The translations under genes were made by a program, and so were the position numbers. DNA of 64,000 nt from Dinoroseobacter shibae DFL 12 = DSM 16493 (GTDB lineage: Bacteria; Pseudomonadota; Alphaproteobacteria; Rhodobacterales; Rhodobacteraceae): NCBI RefSeq assembly GCF_000018145.1, contig NC_009952.1, forward strand, positions 186,001 through 250,000, read 5' to 3'. Under the pieces are notes generated by a model. It saw only the letters and a list, made by a program, of their open reading frames with translations. It made no database searches and was not told the DNA's origin. Shown here one piece after another: positions 34,158 to 43,628 of the stretch (position 1 is the first letter of the stretch; the number at the start of each line of letters is the position of its first letter).

Positions 34158-34832
34158 ATGCAGGTTTGGGTCCGGAGCAGCGCGGCACTCGCGCTCGCAG
34201 CACTTCTGGCCGCATGCGGCAACCATGCGGAGTTGCGCGAACAGCGCAATCTCGGCGCTTTCGAGCTGGGCTTCAACGTGGTGATCGCGGACAATGCCCA
34301 GACCGTGCCCGGCGGACGTGTCGCCACCGAAGAGCAGATCGAGGCGGCCATCACCTCGGAGATCGATCGCCGCTTCCGCCGCTACGACGGGGGGCGGCTC
34401 TATCACCTCGGCATCATCGTCGAGGGCTACCTCCTGGCCCCGCCGGGCGTGCCGGTGATCGCCGCCCCGAAATCGGTCATGGTCCTGACGGTCAACGTGT
34501 TCGACGACGCGCTGGGCGAGAACCTTGTGCCCGGCGGCAAGCAGTTCACCGTGCTCGAAAGCCTCACGGGGGATGCTGTGGTCGGGTCGGGCTTCACCAT
34601 GACCGCCGAGGAACAGCTTCTGAACCTTGCCCAGAACGCCGCGGGGCAGATCGAAACCTGGCTGGAGGACAACCCCAAGTGGTTCGATTACGAGGTGGTC
34701 CGTAACCCGTTCGAAGAGGGCATGACTTTCGAGGTCGATGTCACCGAGATCACCCCGGAAGCGGCCGCCGGGACGGCGTCCATCTCACGCCCGCCCGCCC
34801 GTCCCGCCGCACCGGACCGCCCGGGCATTTGA
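34158..34832 (+). CDS. Uncharacterised lipoprotein
   Basis: 224 residues with a lipoprotein signal: basic start, hydrophobic core and lipobox LAAC with the acylated Cys20 (ALALAALLAACGNHAE). The mature part has regular beta-like segments (LYHLGIIVEGYLLAPPGVPV, KSVMVLTVNVFDD) and a Pro-rich tail. It resembles a Rhodobacterales-only lipoprotein family that I cannot name with certainty. It begins 18 bp after parC and probably shares its transcript. Likely placed in the envelope; function unknown. Confidence 0.72.
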   Translation: MQVWVRSSAALALAALLAACGNHAELREQRNLGAFELGFNVVIADNAQTVPGGRVATEEQIEAAITSEIDRRFRRYDGGRLYHLGIIVEGYLLAPPGVPVIAAPKSVMVLTVNVFDDALGENLVPGGKQFTVLESLTGDAVVGSGFTMTAEEQLLNLAQNAAGQIETWLEDNPKWFDYEVVRNPFEEGMTFEVDVTEITPEAAAGTASISRPPARPAAPDRPGI

Positions 34833-34922
34833 GCGCTTGATTTTTCCCTCAGACAAAAGTAGGCAGCGCGCGATTACAGCAACGGGTCCCACACGACCCC
34901 CAAAGACGAGGCGCCGTGCATC

Positions 34923-36098
<1,176 letters not shown>

Positions 36099-36121
36099 GG
36101 CCTAGGCCCGAAGAAACGTTT

Positions 36122-36149
36122 AAGGGGGTGCGGTTCGCGCCCCCTTTTT
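36122..36149 (+). terminator. Rho-independent terminator of tuf
   Basis: 11-bp stem from 36122-36132 paired to 36136-36146 with one G-T wobble, loop GTT, then five T (36145-36149). Confidence 0.9.
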
Positions 36150-36169
36150 CATGCGCGAAGCGTTTTCGA

Positions 36170-37045
36170 TCAGGAACCCGGCGGCGGGGCGGGCCGCATC
36201 TTCCACGCGATCCGCTCCCCCGGGTTGGCGCGCAGGGCGGCGATGGTCCGGCGCAGACGCCGGGTCAGGTCCCAGTCCTCGGGCAAGGTTTCGCGGATCG
36301 CGCGGATATCCTCGATCAGTTCCATATCCGTGGCCTCCGCGATCCGGGCGCCCTCCAGGGCCTCGGGCGTGATCGGCGCGGTGCACAGAAACGCTACCGT
36401 GTCCCGACGGGCGAACGCCACCGGGCGCAGATGATCCCGCAGCCGCCACATCTGCGCCGGCAGCCAGGGCTGGGACCAGTGCAGGAAGTCCTGCTGGATC
36501 ACCAGGGACCGGCCGGGGATCAGGTGCGGCAGGAAGGCCGCGGCGATCAGGTCGGTGGTGGTGGCGATCTTCGCGGCATCCACCGCCAGAAGCTCGATCC
36601 TGCCCCCGGGCCAGCCGAGATCCGGGATATGGCCCACGTGAAACCGTGTTTGCGCGGCCCAGGGGGCAAGAAACTCCTGCGCGAGCGGCAGGATATCGCG
36701 CCCCTCGAACGGCGGCACCCCGGCGGCATAGAGCACGTTTGCCTTGGTCTGCTCCTTGGCCGTGAACCGGTCATAGGCATGGATCACCGCCCCGTGCCCC
36801 GCGGCGGCCGCCCCCGCCGCCAGTCGCGCGGTGGATCCCCCGGCAAAAGCCCCCAGATCCACCAGCGCGCCCTCGCCGCGCGCCCAATCCCGCGCGGCCC
36901 AGTAATAGAACTGCCGCTCTTCGGGGGCGAGCATGGTGGGCACCGCGATCTCGGCCTCCGCCGCGCGCAGTGCGTCGGCCTGCCACGGGGCGTCCCGGAA
37001 GGGCGCGGGCACGGATAGGCGGGGACCGGTGGCGGGCGTCGTCAT
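36170..37045 (-). CDS. Rossmann-fold protein, possible methyltransferase (TylF/CmcI-like)
   Basis: 291 residues. The stretch GALVDLGAFAGGSTARLAAG (about 59-78) resembles a SAM-binding motif I, with an acidic residue at the end of strand 2 (IHAYDRF) and IELLAVDAAK further on, as in small-molecule O-methyltransferases of the TylF/CmcI type. QQDFLHWSQPWLPAQMW is a distinctive mid-protein segment. No metal-binding triad can be fixed. Convergent with tuf. This gene separates tuf from tRNA-Trp. Confidence 0.6.
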   Translation of the reverse strand: MTTPATGPRLSVPAPFRDAPWQADALRAAEAEIAVPTMLAPEERQFYYWAARDWARGEGALVDLGAFAGGSTARLAAGAAAAGHGAVIHAYDRFTAKEQTKANVLYAAGVPPFEGRDILPLAQEFLAPWAAQTRFHVGHIPDLGWPGGRIELLAVDAAKIATTTDLIAAAFLPHLIPGRSLVIQQDFLHWSQPWLPAQMWRLRDHLRPVAFARRDTVAFLCTAPITPEALEGARIAEATDMELIEDIRAIRETLPEDWDLTRRLRRTIAALRANPGERIAWKMRPAPPPGS

Positions 37046-37157
37046 GGCGCCGATGTCCTATGACGGGCCGCAGGATGCAAGCGTCCGGCGCCCCGGCCCT
37101 TGGGAAAAAGTGCTCTTGATTTCCCCGGACAACTCTCATACCCCTCGCCTTGGCCTT

Positions 37158-37233
37158 AGGGGTGTAGCTCAGTTGGTAGAGCATCGGTCTCCAAAACCGA
37201 GGGTCGGGGGTTCGAGCCCCTCCGCCCCTGCCA
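37158..37233 (+). tRNA. tRNA-Trp (anticodon CCA)
   Basis: Full cloverleaf of 76 nt including the encoded CCA: acceptor stem AGGGGTG / CGCCCCT, D-loop TAGCTCAGTTGGTAGAGC, anticodon stem TCGGT / ACCGA with loop CTCCAAA (anticodon CCA at 37191-37193), T-loop GGTTCGAGCCCC and discriminator G. Confidence 0.97.
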
Positions 37234-37883
37234 TCGGTCCAGACGTGATGTGTCGGGCGTGATGACAGACAATGGCCATCAGAAAACCATTTTTCCATAA
37301 CCACGGCGTTGTCCCCTCCGCATTGCGCAGTGAGCCCGTCGCCTGGACCTGCGCCATGACGCGTATCTGTCCTGGGCCTGTCGAAGTCCCCGCCTGATCT
37401 CCGCGAGCGTCCGAAACCGAGGTGAACAAGCCCCCCGGCGATCCGGACCTGATGTCCGACCAGCAGCCGCGCTTTTTTACAGGCAAGTTTTGCGGTCGCT
37501 GATGCAACCTGAGCGCAATATCCCTCAATAAGTATTTACAATGCGCATTAAGACACCTAGACTGGAACTGCCTCTTGGAAGTCGCTGTCGTGATCGAAAA
37601 ATGCCCCGCACCAACAGATCTTGCGACGCCATTGGCGGCAATAACTGCTTGGATTGACTGTCCGTTTGCCCGCCCTTGGCGTGTCCCGCAGCGCGGGAAT
37701 TTCAATCCGAGCGTCAGCCCCGGTTTGCCGAAGAAACTGCTTTCAGGCGGCGTGACATCCAGACGGGCAGCCCTCAACAGGACCGCGCGGCACCGGGTCA
37801 CATCCAGTCTTGGACAGGGCGTCTGGCGCGCCATTGTACGCCCCCCCCCCGGAAAACGATTTGCCACAGGAAAGGACATACCC
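37234..37883. other. 650-bp low-density region behind tRNA-Trp
   Basis: In related genomes secE and nusG normally follow tRNA-Trp; neither is here. No open frame in this stretch looks coding. It is less G+C rich than the flanks (for example 37470-37570), contains a good sigma70-type promoter at 37535-37563, a small hairpin at 37684-37698, and ends in the ribosome-binding site of the secreted protein at 37884. Confidence 0.55.
37535..37563 (+). promoter_or_regulatory. Sigma70-type promoter behind tRNA-Trp
   Basis: TTTACA at 37535-37540 and TAGACT at 37558-37563 with a 17-bp spacer that contains half of the palindrome AATGCGCATT. The predicted start point, near 37570, is over 300 nt before the next gene, so the transcript has either a long leader or is itself a small RNA. 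Confidence 0.5.
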
Positions 37884-38186
37884 ATGAAAAATCGTATACT
37901 TGTATCCGCCTTGCTTGCGCTGGCGCTGCTCGCGCCGCCGTCACTGGCCCAGGACAGCGGTGACAGCTGGCTGCCCAGCCTCTTGACCGAGACGCCCGCG
38001 CAGGGCTTCGACCTCGCGGTGACAATGGCGCGCAAGGGGGTCACGACCACGCAGGGCGACAAGGAGGTTCTCTTTGCAGTCCGCCCGAATTACGCCAGAG
38101 ACCCCCAGAGCTTGATCGATGTCTCCGGCGTCATAGCGATGTATTTTGCCACGATCGCCGAAGCAAACGACCACTGGGAGAACTGA
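37884..38186 (+). CDS. Small secreted protein of unknown function
   Basis: 100 residues with a clear signal peptide (MKNRILVSALLALALLAPPS, cleavage after LA at 22) and AGGAAAGGA upstream of the ATG. The mature 78 residues (QDSGDSWLPSLLTETPAQGF onward) have no Cys, no repeats and end IAEANDHWEN. I recognise no family. A 10-bp hairpin follows 14 bases after the stop. The signal peptide, ribosome-binding site and terminator-like hairpin together make it a likely real gene. Confidence 0.65.
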   Translation: MKNRILVSALLALALLAPPSLAQDSGDSWLPSLLTETPAQGFDLAVTMARKGVTTTQGDKEVLFAVRPNYARDPQSLIDVSGVIAMYFATIAEANDHWEN

Positions 38187-38200
38187 GCGCCTCGAGGACC

Positions 38201-38223
38201 TGACGGCACGTTGCGTGCCGTCA
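38201..38223 (+). terminator. Strong hairpin after the small secreted protein gene
   Basis: TGACGGCACG, loop TTG, then CGTGCCGTCA: a perfect 10-bp stem. No T run follows, so it may act with Rho or as an mRNA-stabilising end. Confidence 0.55.
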
Positions 38224-38273
38224 CGGTCTCCGTCTGACCTGCGCATCCTCGCTACCTCCGGCCCTGCGCGCCT

Positions 38274-38306
38274 CCCCCGGAGTATTTTCGCAAAGGGCAG
38301 GGGGGG
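38274..38306 (+). repeat. GGAGTATTT intergenic repeat, copy 3
   Basis: CCCCCGGAGTATTTTCGCAA followed by AGGGCAGGGG; same order of elements as the copies at 3091-3118 and 15072-15106. It ends just before the DUF1244 stop codon. Confidence 0.55.
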
Positions 38307-38309
38307 TGG

Positions 38310-38642
38310 TCAGCCCTGCTTGTCGGTGACGTTTTCCTTGAAGGCGGTCTCGAACTCGGCCTGCTTTTCCGGGCTCGCGTCGGTCTGGTAGTTGGCCTTC
38401 CACTCCGCCATGGGCATGCCATAGAAAATCTCGCGCGCGTCTTCCTTGCCCAACTCGATCCCCTTCTCGGCGGCGGCTTCCTGGTACCAGCGGCTCAGGC
38501 AGTTCCGGCAGAACCCGGCGAGGTTCATCATGTCGATGTTCTGTACGTCCGTGCGGTCTTCCATCAGGTGTTTGCGCAGCGCGCGGAAGGCCGCGGCTTC
38601 GAGTTCCACCTGGGTCTGCGGGTCGATCTGGGGGGCGGTCAT
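38310..38642 (-). CDS. DUF1244 domain protein
   Basis: 110 residues from the ATG at 38640-38642. The family core is AAAFRALRKHLMEDRTDVQN followed by the hallmark GFCRNCLSRWY with two Cys near residues 45-48, and DAREIFYGMPMAEWK. DUF1244 proteins are small helical proteins found across proteobacteria; their role is unknown, though the CxxC-like pair suggests metal or redox contact. The start overlaps the stop of the upstream amidohydrolase gene by 4 bp. Confidence 0.85.
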   Translation of the reverse strand: MTAPQIDPQTQVELEAAAFRALRKHLMEDRTDVQNIDMMNLAGFCRNCLSRWYQEAAAEKGIELGKEDAREIFYGMPMAEWKANYQTDASPEKQAEFETAFKENVTDKQG

Positions 38643-39388
38643 AAGCGGGTCTCCTCCATCTGTTGGTGCGCCGCCCGCAGGAGGTGCGCGAGGCGGACCC
38701 CCCAGGCAGCCTGGGTCTCTGGTGTGGAAATGAGGTCGTTGCGCAATTCGATCAAGACATGGGGTCGGCCGGGCTGCACCCCGTGGCGGTCCATCGTGTC
38801 GCCGGGCAGGTGCCCCGAATAGGGCAGGTTGTCCCCGATGCACAGATCCGGCTCGCCGTTCAGAACGTCGAGCAGCGGGCGCGCCAGCCGCGTATCGTCC
38901 GAATAGAGCACGCCGATATGCCAGGGCCGCGGCGCCCGGCCGCGCAATTGCCGGGTGAAGGAATGGATCGAGACCAGCATCGCCTCGGGCCGCGCGGCGA
39001 GCATGGCCGTGACCGCGTCGTGGTAAGGCCGGTGCCAGGCCTCGATCCGGCGTTGCCGTTCGGTTGCGTCCGCGTGACGGTTGCCCGGAATGATCGAGCC
39101 GTCATAGAGCCGCATCAGAAGGGTGGGGTCGTCCTCGGCCCGGTTCGGGTCGATCACCAGTCGCGAGAACGTCGCCATCACCGCCGGGGCATTCAATTCC
39201 GCCGCCAGCACGCGCGTCACCCCCTCCGCACCAGGGTCGTAAGCAATATGGCGCGCCATGTCCTCCGGTGGCAGGCCCAGGTCGCCCCCCGCCACATCGG
39301 GCGGGACCCAGTTGCGCGCATGGTCGCAAAGCAGCACCCAGTCGGAGGGCGCAGGGCCGTCGATTTCGAGAAAGGGGCAGGCGTCCAT
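38639..39388 (-). CDS. N-formylglutamate amidohydrolase family protein
   Basis: 249 residues from the ATG at 39386-39388 (MDACPFLEIDGPAPSDWVLL), chosen because GGGAAGA lies six bases upstream; an ATG at 39410-39412 would add 8 residues. Family features: LLCDHARNWVPPDV near 19 (metal-binding Asp-His), SRLVIDPNRAEDDPTL near 76, HRPYHDAV, VSIHSFTRQLRGR near 140 and HVLIELRNDLI near 212. The family includes HutG-type N-formylglutamate deformylases of His degradation, but no hut genes are nearby, so the true substrate is open. Confidence 0.85.
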   Translation of the reverse strand: MDACPFLEIDGPAPSDWVLLCDHARNWVPPDVAGGDLGLPPEDMARHIAYDPGAEGVTRVLAAELNAPAVMATFSRLVIDPNRAEDDPTLLMRLYDGSIIPGNRHADATERQRRIEAWHRPYHDAVTAMLAARPEAMLVSIHSFTRQLRGRAPRPWHIGVLYSDDTRLARPLLDVLNGEPDLCIGDNLPYSGHLPGDTMDRHGVQPGRPHVLIELRNDLISTPETQAAWGVRLAHLLRAAHQQMEETRL

Positions 39389-39542
39389 CTGTCTTCCCGT
39401 GGTCTTGTCCATTGGCCATACCGGGGATCGCGCGGGGAGGCCAGAGCAGGGCGCTTTGCTGCGACTGCAATATGCGATGGAAAGCGCCTCGGGGACGTGG
39501 TACCGCTAACAGCGAATTGAGAGAAGAGGCGGGAGAACGCGC

Positions 39543-40991
39543 GTGCGACGCCATAGAAACCTGAAGATCGTGGCCACTCTGGGCCCCAGTTCCAGCGATT
39601 ACGACACCATCCGGGCGCTGTTCGAAGCAGGCGCCGACGTGTTCCGGCTGAACATGAGCCATGGCAGCCATGACGATGTGGCGGCCCGGCACGAGATCAT
39701 CCGCCAGGTCGAAAAGGACACCGGACGGCCCATCGCGATCCTTGCGGACCTGCAGGGGCCGAAGCTGCGCGTGGGCGCGTTCGCCAACGGACCCCATCAG
39801 CTGGAGGTGGGCCAGGCGTTCCGGCTTGATCTCGACCCGGCGCCGGGCGATGCCACGCGCGTCTGCCTGCCCCACAAGGAGATTTTCGACGCCCTGGAGC
39901 CTGGCGCGCGCCTTCTGGTCAATGACGGCAAGGTGGTGCTGAAGGTCACGCGCTGCGCCGGCGATTTCGCCGAGACCGAGGTGCTCGTGGCCGGTGAGAT
40001 TTCCGACCGCAAGGGCGTGAATGTGCCCGATGTGGTCCTCCCGCTCGCGGCACTGTCGGACAAGGACCGGGCGGATCTGGAATTCGTCTGCACGCTGGGC
40101 GTGGAGTGGCTCGCCCTGTCCTTCGTGCAGCGGGCCGCGGATGTGCACGAGGCCCGTGAGCTGGCCGGGAACCGGGCGGCGATCATGTCGAAGATCGAGA
40201 AGCCCGCCGCCGTGCAGGCCTACGAGGAAATCCTCGCCGCCTCCGACGGGATCATGGTCGCGCGCGGCGATCTCGGGGTCGAGTTGCCGGTGCAGAAGGT
40301 CCCGCCGATCCAGAAGCGGTTGGTTCGCGGGGCCCGGCGCGAGGCCAAGCCGGTGATCGTGGCGACCCAGATGCTCGAGAGCATGATCAGCTCCCCCATG
40401 CCCACCCGGGCAGAGGTGTCGGACGTGGCCGCGGCGATCTACGAAGGGGCGGATGCAGTGATGCTGAGCGCGGAATCCGCCGCTGGCGATTTTCCGGTCG
40501 AAGCCGTGACCACCATGAACAACGTCGCCATCGAGGTCGAAAGCGACCCGACCTATCGCCAGATCATCGAAGCCTCGCGCCCCGGCGCGCGCTCCACCGT
40601 GGCCGACGGGATCGTCTCGGCAGCCCGGGAGATCGCCGAGACCACAACGGGGATCAAGGCGATCTGTTGTTTCTCGGAATCGGGCACCACCGTGTCCAAG
40701 GTCAGCCGCGAGAAACCCCGCGTGCCCATTATCGCGCTCACCAGCCGTCTCGGTACCGCGCGCAAGCTGTGCCTGACCTGGGGCGCCCATTGCGTCATGG
40801 CGACGGAAATCTCGCGCTTCAAAATGGCCGTCGTGGCGGCGGCCCGCGCGGCCCGGACCGAGGGCTTCGCCACCGAGGCCGACCAGATCCTCGTGGTCGC
40901 GGGCGTGCCCTTCAATCAGGCGGGCAGCACCAACATCCTGCGCGTTGCGCCGTGCGAAGAGAAGCTGATCTTCTCGACCGAGCCGGGCTGA
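39543..40991 (+). CDS. pyk: Pyruvate kinase
   Basis: 482 residues from GTG 39543, with GGGAGAA upstream. Barrel motifs: KIVATLGPSS at the N-terminus, RLNMSHG near 38, ADLQGPKLRVG near 68, the signature IMSKIEKPAAVQ near 215 and DGIMVARGDLGVELP near 235; the C-terminal allosteric domain follows. Makes pyruvate and ATP from PEP, opposite in direction to pckA in this window. Divergent from the amidohydrolase gene. Confidence 0.96.
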   Translation: MRRHRNLKIVATLGPSSSDYDTIRALFEAGADVFRLNMSHGSHDDVAARHEIIRQVEKDTGRPIAILADLQGPKLRVGAFANGPHQLEVGQAFRLDLDPAPGDATRVCLPHKEIFDALEPGARLLVNDGKVVLKVTRCAGDFAETEVLVAGEISDRKGVNVPDVVLPLAALSDKDRADLEFVCTLGVEWLALSFVQRAADVHEARELAGNRAAIMSKIEKPAAVQAYEEILAASDGIMVARGDLGVELPVQKVPPIQKRLVRGARREAKPVIVATQMLESMISSPMPTRAEVSDVAAAIYEGADAVMLSAESAAGDFPVEAVTTMNNVAIEVESDPTYRQIIEASRPGARSTVADGIVSAAREIAETTTGIKAICCFSESGTTVSKVSREKPRVPIIALTSRLGTARKLCLTWGAHCVMATEISRFKMAVVAAARAARTEGFATEADQILVVAGVPFNQAGSTNILRVAPCEEKLIFSTEPG

Positions 40992-40995
40992 TCCC

Positions 40996-41220
40996 TTGGA
41001 GGGGGCGCTGCCGCTGATCGGTGGGCTGATCTGCCTGGCTTTGGCAGTCACCCGCAGCCTCGTCGCGGCGATCGAGCAGCGCGCCATCTGGCCGACACTC
41101 CTGCTCGCCCCGGTGGGGCTGGGCTTGCTGGCCGTGGCCTGGCAGGCCCAACCGGACGGGCTGCAACTCGAGGATATCCCCGTTGCCGTGGTAAAGATCT
41201 ATCGCACGGTGATGGACTGA
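40996..41220 (+). CDS. Small membrane protein, unknown function
   Basis: 74 residues from TTG 40996, 4 bp after the pyk stop. Two hydrophobic segments (LPLIGGLICLALAVTRSLVA and WPTLLLAPVGLGLLAVAW) and a short amphipathic tail ending VVKIYRTVMD. Position directly behind pyk suggests co-transcription; the TTG start and lack of a recognised family keep confidence moderate. Confidence 0.6.
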   Translation: MEGALPLIGGLICLALAVTRSLVAAIEQRAIWPTLLLAPVGLGLLAVAWQAQPDGLQLEDIPVAVVKIYRTVMD

Positions 41221-41566
41221 TCCCCCCGATAGGTAGAGAAACCGCTGCGCCGTGCCGACGACCTTCCCCGAGGGGCGGGAACCTGACGGCGCCTTTTGTG
41301 CCTGAGCACCCGAAATCGGTCTGCACCGCCCTTTGCTGCTTCGACATCCCGGCCTTCGTCGGACGAACCTGCGCCTGGGCCAAGCGCACCCGACAGGAGC
41401 TTGCGCCGCTCCCTCGGATCATCGACACCCTTTCGGCATCGCCCCGAAATGCGCCAAAGCTCTTGCCAAGCGCTCCGCTCTGTCGTACCTGCGCGTCTTC
41501 AAGCACGCGTCCGGCCTCAGTGGCATGCCGAGTCGCGGGATCAAGCGTAGACGACAGGAGACGCAA
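41221..41566 (+). other. Leader region upstream of rpmI-rplT
   Basis: 346 bp with no gene; infC, which often precedes rpmI, is absent. This stretch must hold the rpmI promoter and possibly an L20-responsive leader structure, as known for this operon in other bacteria. I see no clear terminator or riboswitch by eye. Short frames here have no coding signs. Confidence 0.45.
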
Positions 41567-41767
41567 ATGCCCAAGATGAAGACCAAGTCGAGCGCCAAGA
41601 AGCGCTTCAAGATGACGGCCACTGGCAAGGTCAGGGCCGGTCAGGCCGGCAAGCGCCATGGCATGATCAAACGGACGACGAAGTTCATTCGCACCGCGCG
41701 GGGCACAACGATCCTCAGCGCGCCCGATGCGAAGATCGTCAAGTCCTACATGCCCTACTCGCGCTAA
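41567..41767 (+). CDS. rpmI: 50S ribosomal protein L35
   Basis: 66 residues from ATG 41567, with CAGGAG upstream. The sequence [20 protein letters not shown], then [15 protein letters not shown], is typical L35. First gene of the rpmI-rplT pair. Confidence 0.97.
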   Translation: MPKMKTKSSAKKRFKMTATGKVRAGQAGKRHGMIKRTTKFIRTARGTTILSAPDAKIVKSYMPYSR

Positions 41768-41779
41768 GGAGACCGGAAT

Positions 41780-42145
41780 ATGTCCCGCACCAAAGGTGGA
41801 ACCGTCACCCACGCCCGTCACAAGAAGGTCACCGATGCCGCCAAAGGCTATTACGGTCGCCGCAAGAATACCTTCAAGGTCGCCCGTCAGGCGGTCGACA
41901 AGGCCAACCAGTACGCCACGCGCGACCGCAAGAACCGCAAGCGCCAGTTCCGCGCCCTGTGGATCCAGCGGATCAATGCCGCCGTGCGCGCCCATGACGA
42001 GGCGCTGACATACTCGCGTTTCATCAATGGCCTGTCGCTGGCCGGGATCGAAGTGGACCGCAAGGTTCTGGCCGATCTGGCCGTGCACGAGCCCGAGGCG
42101 TTCAGCGCCATCGTGGACCAGGCCAAGGCCGCCCTGCCGGCCTGA
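41780..42145 (+). CDS. rplT: 50S ribosomal protein L20
   Basis: 121 residues. The N-terminal basic extension and core [40 protein letters not shown], and the signature [20 protein letters not shown] are diagnostic. In many relatives pheS follows directly; here a terminator and three other genes intervene. Confidence 0.97.
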   Translation: MSRTKGGTVTHARHKKVTDAAKGYYGRRKNTFKVARQAVDKANQYATRDRKNRKRQFRALWIQRINAAVRAHDEALTYSRFINGLSLAGIEVDRKVLADLAVHEPEAFSAIVDQAKAALPA

Positions 42146-42169
42146 CCCGCCGCAGTCCCAAACCGATCG

Positions 42170-42196
42170 GGCCGCACCTTCGGGGGCGGCCTTTTT
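42170..42196 (+). terminator. Rho-independent terminator of rpmI-rplT
   Basis: Stem GGCCGC (42170-42175) with GCGGCC at 42186-42191, further pairing inside the loop, and a run of five T at 42192-42196. Confidence 0.85.
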
Positions 42197-42402
42197 CGTG
42201 GTCCGTGCCTGCTTTGCTCGCCGCCTCGCAGAGTGGTGGCAGGCGTAATCGAATTGTCCCGAAAGGCGCGATGTTCGATCCCGCGGGTGTGCATTCCGGC
42301 CAGACCCGCCGATAATTCATTTGCCTGACTTGTCATTCCAATTTGCTTGATCGATAGATTAGCGCACTGTTAACACGACGTTAGGCATGGCAGGCGACTG
42401 AT

Positions 42403-43473
42403 TTGGCCCGAATAAGCGAACTCCACTACTCGAATGCGTACGCTCGACGGTCAGGCGAGCCGGAATTCCTCGAAGTCGCGCTCGACCCGTCCGAAAACCC
42501 GGCGGATTTCGTCGTTTCCTTCTACCAGACCAGCGGTCAACTCGCGCTGGAGGTGCGGCTCGACGATCCCGGCGTCACTGTGACCCGCGACCCCGAAACC
42601 GGCGAAGACGTCTACGTGATCTCGGAAACCGTCTTCATAGTCCGGCTGACCGACCCGGATTCCATCGGTCCTCGTAATACCGAAGCATTCGCCCTGACGA
42701 ACACGGCCACGGATACGGTGATCAACTTCTATGACATCGGCGGTGGCAGAACCGATATCGTGGCCGATGGCGGCGCAGCGGACGGGGCGGTCTCGACGAA
42801 TATCCCCGTGCCCACGGGGCCCGTGGCCGCCACCTATTCCATCCAGTTCAACAAGCCCGATCCCGATACGCCCGTCTACATTCCCGTGACCCCGGGCGAT
42901 AGCGGCGTCTGTTTCACTCCGGGCACCCTGATCGACACGCCCGACGGCCCGCGGATGGTGCAAGACCTGCGGCCCGGCGACCTGGTCTGGACCCGGGATG
43001 CGGGCGCGCAGCCCCTGCGCTGGGTCGGTGCTCGCACGGTTCCCGCGGCCGGTCCGCTGGCGCCCGTGGCGATCCCGGCGGGGATGTACGGGGCGACCGC
43101 GCCGCTTCTGGTGTCGCCGCAGCACCGGATGCTGCTGACAGGCTGGCAGGCCGAACTGCTCACCGGCACAGACGAGGTGCTGGTCGCGGCCCTGCACCTT
43201 GTCGATGGGGACCGGGTCGTGCGGCGCCCCGGCGGGATGGTGACCTACATCCATATCCTGTTCGACCGGCATCACCTGGTGCGAGCCAACGGCGCCTGGT
43301 CCGAAAGCTTCCACCCCGGGGCTCAGGGGCTGGAGACCATGGACGGCGCCGCCCGGGACGAACTGCTCGGCCTCTTCCCGGAGCTTCGCGAAAGCCCGGC
43401 CGCCTATGGCCCCAGCGCCCGGCGCAGCCTGCGCGCCCATGAAGCGCAGCTTCTCCGCCTCCCATCCCGCTGA
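42403..43473 (+). CDS. Hint-domain protein with lamin-tail-like N-terminal domain, paralogue 1
   Basis: 356 residues from TTG 42403, aligned with the ATG of the second copy (both begin MARISE.HYS). The N-terminal about 150 residues (EPEFLEVALDPSENPADFVV) look like a beta-rich lamin-tail-type domain. From Cys170 ([20 protein letters not shown]) to about 310 it is a Hint_2 domain: [20 protein letters not shown], the SPQHRMLL block, then [20 protein letters not shown] and [11 protein letters not shown]. Hint domains can self-cleave at the Cys, as in hedgehog; activity is unproven here. No signal peptide, so type I-like export or no export. The upstream 100 bp is AT-rich with a near-CtrA motif (TTAA-N7-TTAG, 42370-42384). 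Confidence 0.82.
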   Translation: MARISELHYSNAYARRSGEPEFLEVALDPSENPADFVVSFYQTSGQLALEVRLDDPGVTVTRDPETGEDVYVISETVFIVRLTDPDSIGPRNTEAFALTNTATDTVINFYDIGGGRTDIVADGGAADGAVSTNIPVPTGPVAATYSIQFNKPDPDTPVYIPVTPGDSGVCFTPGTLIDTPDGPRMVQDLRPGDLVWTRDAGAQPLRWVGARTVPAAGPLAPVAIPAGMYGATAPLLVSPQHRMLLTGWQAELLTGTDEVLVAALHLVDGDRVVRRPGGMVTYIHILFDRHHLVRANGAWSESFHPGAQGLETMDGAARDELLGLFPELRESPAAYGPSARRSLRAHEAQLLRLPSR

Positions 43474-43628
43474 GGGCCCGGCGCCCGCCTATCCTGTTGC
43501 CTTTCCGCCGCCCTTTCGGGCAGGTTGAACTACCCATGCCACAGACATGGGCGCGTGGGTCCGGGTGACGGCCCGCGCATCGCACGGCCCGCCGCAGAGA
43601 GGCCGGGTCGCGCAGACCGGGAGGACAC

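Noticed and set aside
36933-37262. Frame crossing tRNA-Trp that reads GVAQLVEHRSPKPRVGGSSP
   Set aside because: This is the well-known translation of a tRNA gene, not a protein.
37158-38186. Phage or integrative element at tRNA-Trp
   Set aside because: No integrase, no repeated tRNA 3' end and no phage-type genes are present in the window, so only an unusual region can be claimed.
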